Shown: positions 59,209 to 64,000 of the stretch, piece by piece
Layout of the letters: each line of letters starts with the position of its first letter
Position numbering within the stretch: position 1 is the first letter of the stretch
From: Lederbergia galactosidilytica
Lineage (GTDB): Bacteria; Bacillota; Bacilli; Bacillales; Bacillaceae_C
Length of the DNA: 64,000 nt
Reading direction: 5' to 3'
Assembly (NCBI RefSeq): GCF_017873565.1
Contig: NZ_JAGGKH010000007.1
Span: 1-64,000 of the forward strand
The notes under the pieces: model-generated
Told to the model about the DNA's origin: nothing
The model's database searches: none
The model's input: the letters and a program-made list of their open reading frames with translations, nothing else
Program-made: the position numbers and the translations under genes

Positions 59209-59409
59209 TCATTTCCTAAACAAATACAAAACCACTGTTAATATTACACTTATTAATATAGATGTCACAATTGGGAAATAAAATGTGAAATTTTCCTTCT
59301 TTATGATAATATCGCCAGGTAGTTTGCCTATCTTCACAAATTGCGATAAAAAGCCAATCGCAAAAATAACTCCTCCTATAATCATCAGAAGCTTTGCTAT
59401 CCCATTCAT
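59209..59409 (-). CDS. DUF2905 small membrane protein
   Basis: A 66-residue protein with two membrane helices (residues 5-24 and 45-63) around the conserved loop [20 protein letters not shown], diagnostic of DUF2905. Function unknown. Its ATG overlaps the ruvB stop by four bases, so it is translated with ruvB; this pairing is seen in several Bacillaceae. Confidence 0.88.
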   Translation of the reverse strand: MNGIAKLLMIIGGVIFAIGFLSQFVKIGKLPGDIIIKKENFTFYFPIVTSILISVILTVVLYLFRK

Positions 59410-60407
59410 TTTTCCGGAACCTCTAAGTGAAAATAGTCATAAACAAGATCTGTCACCATTCTTCCTCTTGGTGTTCTTTGTAAAAAGCCTATTTGCATTA
59501 AATAAGGTTCATAGACGTCTTCAATTGTCATCGCTTCTTCACCGATGCTTGCAGCGATTGTATTTAGCCCAACTGGTCCGCCCCGAAACTTTTCAATCAT
59601 CCCTTTTAAAAGTTTATGATCAATATTATCAAGCCCTAAACGATCGACTTGAAGTAATTCTAAAGCCTGATCCGCAAGTTGGCGAGTGATGATTCCATCT
59701 CCTCTTACTTGAGCAAAATCACGTACCCGTCGCAATAAACGGTTAGCAATACGTGGAGTTCCCCGCGAACGCCGGGCAATTTCAATTGCTCCTTGCCCAT
59801 CAATCTCAGTATCCAATATTTCAGCCGTACGTTTGACAATGTTTGTTAATTGGTCCTCTGTGTAATATTCGAGGCGACTTAATACACCGAAACGATCACG
59901 TAATGGAGCTGAGACAGAACCTGCTCTTGTTGTGGCACCAACAAGTGTAAATGGTGGAAGATCGAGGCGAACAGACCTAGATTCTGGACCTTTCCCTATT
60001 ACAATATCTAAGCAATAATCCTCCATTGCAGGATATAGCACCTCTTCAATCGCCCGAGGTAAACGATGAATCTCATCGATAAACAATACTTCGCCTGGTT
60101 CAAGAGAAGTTAAGATAGCTGCTAAATCGCCTGGTCTTTCAATTGCAGGGCCAGAAGTGGTCCGCACATTAACACCCATTTCATTAGCAATAACAACAGC
60201 TAAAGTCGTCTTACCTAGCCCTGGTGGTCCATAAAGGAGCACATGATCTAGAGTTTCTTTCCTCAGTTTTGCCGCTTCAATAAAAACAGCTAAATTTTTC
60301 TTAACCTCATCTTGTCCGATATACTGGGATAAAGTTTGCGGACGGAGACTTTGTTCAAAAGATAGATCATTGACAATCGCTTCGCTAGACAATACTCGTT
60401 CTTCCAT
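59406..60407 (-). CDS. ruvB: Holliday junction branch migration ATPase RuvB
   Basis: Hexameric motor that drives branch migration with RuvA. The 333-residue protein shows Walker [10 protein letters not shown] (60-68), Walker B FIDEIHRL (109-116), sensor GATTRAGS, the arginine-finger region and the C-terminal winged helix ([18 protein letters not shown]). The ATG at 60407 follows GAGGTAGG. It is separated from ruvA by a 204-bp repeat rather than the usual few bases. Confidence 0.97.
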   Translation of the reverse strand: MEERVLSSEAIVNDLSFEQSLRPQTLSQYIGQDEVKKNLAVFIEAAKLRKETLDHVLLYGPPGLGKTTLAVVIANEMGVNVRTTSGPAIERPGDLAAILTSLEPGEVLFIDEIHRLPRAIEEVLYPAMEDYCLDIVIGKGPESRSVRLDLPPFTLVGATTRAGSVSAPLRDRFGVLSRLEYYTEDQLTNIVKRTAEILDTEIDGQGAIEIARRSRGTPRIANRLLRRVRDFAQVRGDGIITRQLADQALELLQVDRLGLDNIDHKLLKGMIEKFRGGPVGLNTIAASIGEEAMTIEDVYEPYLMQIGFLQRTPRGRMVTDLVYDYFHLEVPEK

Positions 60408-60431
60408 CCTACCTCTTCCTTTCTAATGAGT

Positions 60432-60635
60432 GTTCAAAAAGGAGGATAAAAAGGACCAAGAAGTTCAAAGCGGCGCAGTTTCAAGCAGCGGACTTGTACA
60501 GGATGTACTGACTTCCGTGTTGCCCACAGGGCATGAGCGCTTTTAACGGAAGATCCTTGTCCCCTGATACATGAGTATTGGAGAAACAAGCCAACGTAGA
60601 AATTCGAAGCGTCATTTTTACCGGACTTTTTGAAC
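60432..60635. repeat. MITE-like element C, between ruvA and ruvB
   Basis: A 204-bp segment begins GTTCAAAAAG and ends CTTTTTGAAC. The left end reads on as GAGGATAAAAAGGAC and the complement of the right end as TCCGGTAAAAATGAC, so terminal inverted repeats extend about 25 bp with mismatches. Internal palindromes are GTACAGGATGTAC (60496-60508) and GCCCACAGGGC (60522-60532). It is the clearest member of the family and shares its interior order with copy A. Confidence 0.7.
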
Positions 60636-60646
60636 GACCCCTTCTA

Positions 60647-61255
60647 TCAACTCATTAATAATTGTAAAGCTTGTTTAATATATTGGTCTGTTGTTAAATC
60701 TTTTCCTTGAAGTTTTGGTTCAACCTTCCTTAACTCACGTTCCGAATATCCAAGTGATGCCAAAGCTAATAATGCCTCTTTCAATTCATCCTCTGGCTCA
60801 TCGGGAATAAGGAATTCTTTTTGAACAGTACTAGCCACTTCCGGCAATGCAACGACATCATTTAATTTCCCTTTTAAATCTAAAATCATTTGCCTTGCTG
60901 TTTTCTTGCCTACACCAGGAAATTTAACAAGAAACTTTTCATCTTCATTTTCAATTGCGCGAATAACCTGGGCTGGCTCTCCATAAGCCAAAATGGCTAA
61001 CGCTCCTTTTGGGCCAATCCCAGAGACATTCAAAAGTTTCTTAAACATGACTTTTTCTTCAAATGTCGCAAATCCATATAATGCGATAAGGTCTTCCCGA
61101 ACATGTTGATATGTATAAACAACTGTTTCAACGTCCTGATTCTTTGAAAAAACAAATGGATTAGGTGTAAGAATTTGATAGCCTATTCCATTGTTTTCTA
61201 AAACGATATATTCGGGTCCAATTTGCTCTATCATCCCTTTTATATACTCGTACAC
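60647..61255 (-). CDS. ruvA: Holliday junction binding protein RuvA
   Basis: Tetrameric protein that holds the four-way junction and loads RuvB. The 202-residue protein has the N-terminal OB fold ([33 protein letters not shown]), two helix-hairpin-helix motifs ([33 protein letters not shown]) and the C-terminal domain III that contacts RuvB. The start is a GTG with GAGGAGAG six bases upstream. It follows bofC in the same direction. Confidence 0.96.
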   Translation of the reverse strand: MYEYIKGMIEQIGPEYIVLENNGIGYQILTPNPFVFSKNQDVETVVYTYQHVREDLIALYGFATFEEKVMFKKLLNVSGIGPKGALAILAYGEPAQVIRAIENEDEKFLVKFPGVGKKTARQMILDLKGKLNDVVALPEVASTVQKEFLIPDEPEDELKEALLALASLGYSERELRKVEPKLQGKDLTTDQYIKQALQLLMS

Positions 61256-61321
61256 AACTTTCTCTCCTCTTTCATGCTAACCATTATTGTATCATAAAAC
61301 CTCCTTGGTTACCGCAAACTT

Positions 61322-61350
61322 AAAGCCTGAACCTTAAAAAGTCAGGCTTT
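61322..61350. terminator. Hairpin at the end of bofC
   Basis: AAAGCCTGA (61322-61330) pairs with TCAGGCTTT (61342-61350), the latter overlapping the bofC stop codon. The long T-run is on the plus-strand side; on the minus strand only TTTAAG follows, so it may terminate bofC poorly and let ruvAB be read through. Confidence 0.5.
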
Positions 61351-61914
61351 TTTTTCCACCGTATTATTTTCAGTAGAATATTGCTTCATCGCTTCTAATA
61401 CTTCTGTAAACGTCTCTTTTGTTTGAATTGGAATCCCCTTTTTAAGCTCTTCTCTTTTCTTTCCTTCTAATTTTTCCATATCAATTTGAAAAAAAGAATG
61501 GATAATGTCCGCTTCATCAGGACTTCCATTAAAAATCGACAATGTGCCGTCCTCTTGAAGGCCAAAGAATCCATTAACCTTTAATAAGGGAGAGATATCG
61601 TTTATTTCCATTTCAAAAGTGACTCGTTTTTCATCTATATCAATAAGCTGCCATTTTTCATATTTTGCCCAGAAATCCTCTAATGCCCATATTGTCTCGT
61701 TCACAACTTCTTCACTAATGTCACCATCTAGGTATCTCCTTTGTAATGAGACCTCGATCTCAAGAGGGCTGTCAGGAATATATACAGGAGATTCTTGTTG
61801 TTCCATAGCTGTTAATTGCGCTTGTGTCCTCTGAAATTCCCATATTGGCTGGTGCAATAAACTAACTATACCTAAAATCAAAAATGAAATAAGCAATTTT
61901 CCCGTGAATTTCAT
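61342..61914 (-). CDS. bofC: BofC, forespore regulator of the sigma-K checkpoint
   Basis: A 190-residue exported protein with a signal peptide or anchor (residues 5-22). Its N-terminal domain (DSPLEIEVSLQRRYLDGDISEE) precedes a C-terminal domain with GFFGLQEDGTLSIFNG. In B. subtilis BofC is made in the forespore under sigma-G and inhibits the protease SpoIVB, which triggers pro-sigma-K processing; the pro-sigma-K gene is in this same window. The ATG at 61914 follows AGAGGTG. It precedes ruvA as in B. subtilis. Confidence 0.9.
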   Translation of the reverse strand: MKFTGKLLISFLILGIVSLLHQPIWEFQRTQAQLTAMEQQESPVYIPDSPLEIEVSLQRRYLDGDISEEVVNETIWALEDFWAKYEKWQLIDIDEKRVTFEMEINDISPLLKVNGFFGLQEDGTLSIFNGSPDEADIIHSFFQIDMEKLEGKKREELKKGIPIQTKETFTEVLEAMKQYSTENNTVEKKA

Positions 61915-62257
61915 ACGGATCACCTCTTTGCCTATAAATTTAATTCTTAGAATCTATATTGCCCAAAAAGTAATCTCTATATCCACTCTTCTATATTTTG
62001 ATTCTTTTCATATAGTTACTCAAATTGTAAACAAATGCTCATATAGTTTTGTAAACATCCAGCATGATAATAAATTAAGTTTTCCTGTAAAAATGAGCAT
62101 AGACAAAGTCCATATGACTTTGTCTATGCTTTGACCCTTTAATATTTAATTAAGTACCAATTTAACTTTCATGTGGGTTATGTGTAGTGGTTCAAGAAAA
62201 TGAGTATTGCCCTATTAGCTTATAGGTTAAATTCTTATGAAATAAAAATTCCTATTT
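61915..62257. other. Gap between yebC and bofC with a perfect hairpin
   Basis: About 340 AT-rich bases with no gene. At 62096-62130 a perfect 15-bp stem, AGCATAGACAAAGTC with GACTTTGTCTATGCT around CATAT, is followed on the minus strand by CATTTTTAC and is the likely terminator of yebC. The bofC promoter should lie near 61950; no clear sigma-G boxes were recognised. Confidence 0.65.
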
Positions 62258-62989
62258 TTATTCTGAATCCGCAAAATTGTGATAAACTTCTTGTACATCA
62301 TCATCATCTTCAAGCATTTCCAACATTTTTTGCATTTTCTCCGCCTGTTCACCCTCAAGATGTGTGTAAGTTTGTGGAACCATTGTTATCTCAGCAGTAG
62401 CAAATGTTAAACCTTGGTTTTCCAGATTTTCCTTTACCTCTATAAAACTTTCAGGGGCAGTATAAATTTCAAATGCTTCTTCACTTGCTTCCATTTCTTC
62501 GCCACCAGCTTCAATGACAGATAAAAGCATATCATCTTCATCTATATTTACATTTTGACGATCTACAGCTAAATATCCCTTTCGATCAAACATATAGGAG
62601 ACACAGCCTGTTTCGCCAAGATTCCCATCATTTTTATTAAATGCTACTCTCACATTGGTCGCAGTTCTATTTTTATTATCTGTTAAGCACATCACCATTA
62701 CTGCTGTACCATTAGGACCATATCCTTCATACACAATTTCTTCATAATGTTCCGTATCTTTGTTTCCTGTTGCCTTGTCAATTGCCCGTTGAATGTTATC
62801 ATTGGGCATATTCTCTGCCTTTGCTTTTTCCACCACAAGTCGCAAGGAAGGATTTGTACTAGAATCAGGACCACCCTGTTTTGCGGCAACATAGATTTCC
62901 TTAGCTATTTTTTGAAATATTTTTCCCCGTTTAGCATCTTGCGCATTTTTCCTATTTTGAATATTTTTCCATTTCGAATGTCCTGCCAT
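62258..62989 (-). CDS. yebC: YebC/PmpR family protein, translation or transcription factor
   Basis: A 243-residue cytoplasmic protein beginning MAGHSKWKNIQNRKNAQDAK, with the family's three-domain pattern (NPSLRLVVEKAKAENMPNDN, YEGYGPNGTAVMVMCLTDNKNRT and an acidic C-terminus DDDDVQEVYHNF). Members were described as transcriptional regulators and, more recently, as ribosome-associated factors that help translate proline runs. The ATG at 62989 follows AAAGGGG; the earlier in-frame codons are not conserved. It is the B. subtilis yrbC equivalent. Confidence 0.95.
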   Translation of the reverse strand: MAGHSKWKNIQNRKNAQDAKRGKIFQKIAKEIYVAAKQGGPDSSTNPSLRLVVEKAKAENMPNDNIQRAIDKATGNKDTEHYEEIVYEGYGPNGTAVMVMCLTDNKNRTATNVRVAFNKNDGNLGETGCVSYMFDRKGYLAVDRQNVNIDEDDMLLSVIEAGGEEMEASEEAFEIYTAPESFIEVKENLENQGLTFATAEITMVPQTYTHLEGEQAEKMQKMLEMLEDDDDVQEVYHNFADSE

Positions 62990-63067
62990 GTTATGAACCC
63001 CTTTCCCCTGACTTATCCCTTTAACTATACCGAAAGTAGGGGTGGTGGGCAATCTTTCAAACTTTAT

Positions 63068-64000
63068 CTATATAGATTTGACCTTTTTCATGATTTCCTT
63101 ACTAAATTTTATTCTTTCTTTAAATTGTTTAAGTAATAAAGCCTCCATCGTTGACCATCTTCTTCTTTGTTCGAGCGTGTGACTTCTAGTAAAGTGCAAC
63201 CATTCTCTAAAAATATCAGTTGGATAGACAAGAGCTGTTAAAAATGCTTCTTTAGTTTTAAATGGTTGAAGAGTTTGAAAAGAAAACAAGCGTTCCACGT
63301 CCCAGCCTAGATGTGGTAAAACCCGATTGGAAAGCTGCAAATAATCTATATGGGGAGGTGCCAAAGCAATTAAATCAAAATCAATTAGCCATAATTGGCC
63401 GTTTTTATCTCTAATAAAATTATGACTAGCTACATCCCCATGAATAATACAGTTAGGCTCTTCTTTAAAAAAAGCAGCCTGGTTTTGCAGTTTATCTAAA
63501 GCCCATTCCCCAAGTTCTGCAAAATAATTTAAATGAGAACGTAGCGGATGCTGAGAATATAGAGGCAGTGTATATCGATAGTCGATTAATCTCTTCTTCC
63601 ATTTATTTATTTGTTCAAAAACGGGTATTTGCTCTTTTACAACATTAGATAAATTAGTCGTTGCATGATGATATTTTCGCAGCAAAAAGCAGACATCCCT
63701 GATGTCAGATTCATGCGAATAACTAACTTTTCGCCCTTTTTTTGCTTCTATAAATTGAATGAGTCCAAAAACTTTATTTTCTTGTACAAATGGTTTTGGA
63801 TGAAAAGAATAAATTTGGGTAAAACCACTTTTCTTTAATTGTTCAGTAAAGGATACCTGTCTTTTAAAAGTTTCTAATGAAGAAAATCCTTTCAAAATCC
63901 AATCCTGATTCTGTGTGCTCACTTTCCATACCATGTTTTTTATTGGGTTTATCCGAATAAAAGGAAGATCAAAATTCTCTTTTAATAAAAGAAGGAGACG
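63068..64000 (-). CDS. Spore-coat kinase-like protein, CotS/YsxE family (5' end missing)
   Basis: A phosphotransferase-fold (APH/choline-kinase type) protein, at least 311 residues. The frame is open to the window edge (RLLLLKENFDLPFIRINPIKN precedes the first Met), so the start lies outside. It has the catalytic loop CIIHGDVASHNFIRD and the metal-binding IDFDLIALAPPHIDYLQL. The CotS/YutH/YsxE group is linked to the spore coat in Bacillus. Assignment to YsxE rather than CotS or YutH is not certain. It is 78 bases upstream of yebC. Confidence 0.85.
   Translation of the reverse strand, partial: RLLLLLKENFDLPFIRINPIKNMVWKVSTQNQDWILKGFSSLETFKRQVSFTEQLKKSGFTQIYSFHPKPFVQENKVFGLIQFIEAKKGRKVSYSHESDIRDVCFLLRKYHHATTNLSNVVKEQIPVFEQINKWKKRLIDYRYTLPLYSQHPLRSHLNYFAELGEWALDKLQNQAAFFKEEPNCIIHGDVASHNFIRDKNGQLWLIDFDLIALAPPHIDYLQLSNRVLPHLGWDVERLFSFQTLQPFKTKEAFLTALVYPTDIFREWLHFTRSHTLEQRRRWSTMEALLLKQFKERIKFSKEIMKKVKSI

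Overview
The window is a 64 kb piece of chromosome from a low-GC, endospore-forming member of the Bacillaceae. The evidence is the set of sporulation genes (pro-sigma-K, sda, spoVB, bofC, a CotS/YsxE-type spore kinase), the two T-box leaders, the strong AGGAGG ribosome sites with many TTG and GTG starts, and a gene order that follows the aroE-yqeH-yqeG and mltG-to-yebC regions of Bacillus subtilis. The genus cannot be fixed from the sequence alone. Most genes lie on the minus strand. The plus-strand exceptions are sda, pssA, sigK, rarA, a cell-wall amidase, spoVB and yrzE. No tRNA, rRNA, CRISPR array or intact transposon was seen.

Layout. 1-7 kb: shikimate dehydrogenase, the GTPase YqeH and phosphatase YqeG, then a cluster of DnaA boxes in front of the small checkpoint gene sda, the divergent phospholipid genes psd and pssA, and oligoendopeptidase F. 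7-24 kb: uninterrupted sigK, then mtnN, yrrS, pbpI, greA, trmR, mltG, yrzB-ruvX-ireB, alaS with a T-box leader, yrrI, a small zinc-ribbon gene, yrrD, recD2 and yrrB. 24-29 kb: mnmA, iscS, cymR coupled to a YczE-type membrane protein, and rarA. 29-36.4 kb: an accessory segment with a two-permease sugar importer, its lipoprotein and a membrane-bound AraC-type regulator, followed by a decayed ISL3-type insertion sequence with an intact 8-bp target duplication. 36.4-64 kb: tcdA, a 6S RNA gene, aspS, hisS with a T-box, a small unknown gene, a cell-wall amidase, dtd, relA, apt, recJ, a cation exporter, secDF, comN, spoVB, yrbG, yrzE, yajC, tgt, queA, ruvB, ruvA, bofC, yebC and a spore-kinase-like gene cut by the window edge.

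How it works together. The core genes serve translation (alaS, hisS, aspS, mnmA, trmR, queA/tgt, tcdA, dtd), recombination and repair (recD2, rarA, ruvAB, recJ), secretion (secDF, yajC), sulfur metabolism (iscS, cymR, mtnN), stringent response and purine salvage (relA, apt) and sporulation. The least ordinary features are non-coding: a family of five MITE-like elements with GTTCAAAAAG...CTTTTTGAAC ends, several of them inside what are normally tight operons (ruvAB, queA-tgt); a recurring palindrome built on ACAGGATGT, one copy of which lies inside the dead IS and another inside the alaS T-box leader; a 6S RNA gene downstream of aspS; and DnaA boxes upstream of sda.
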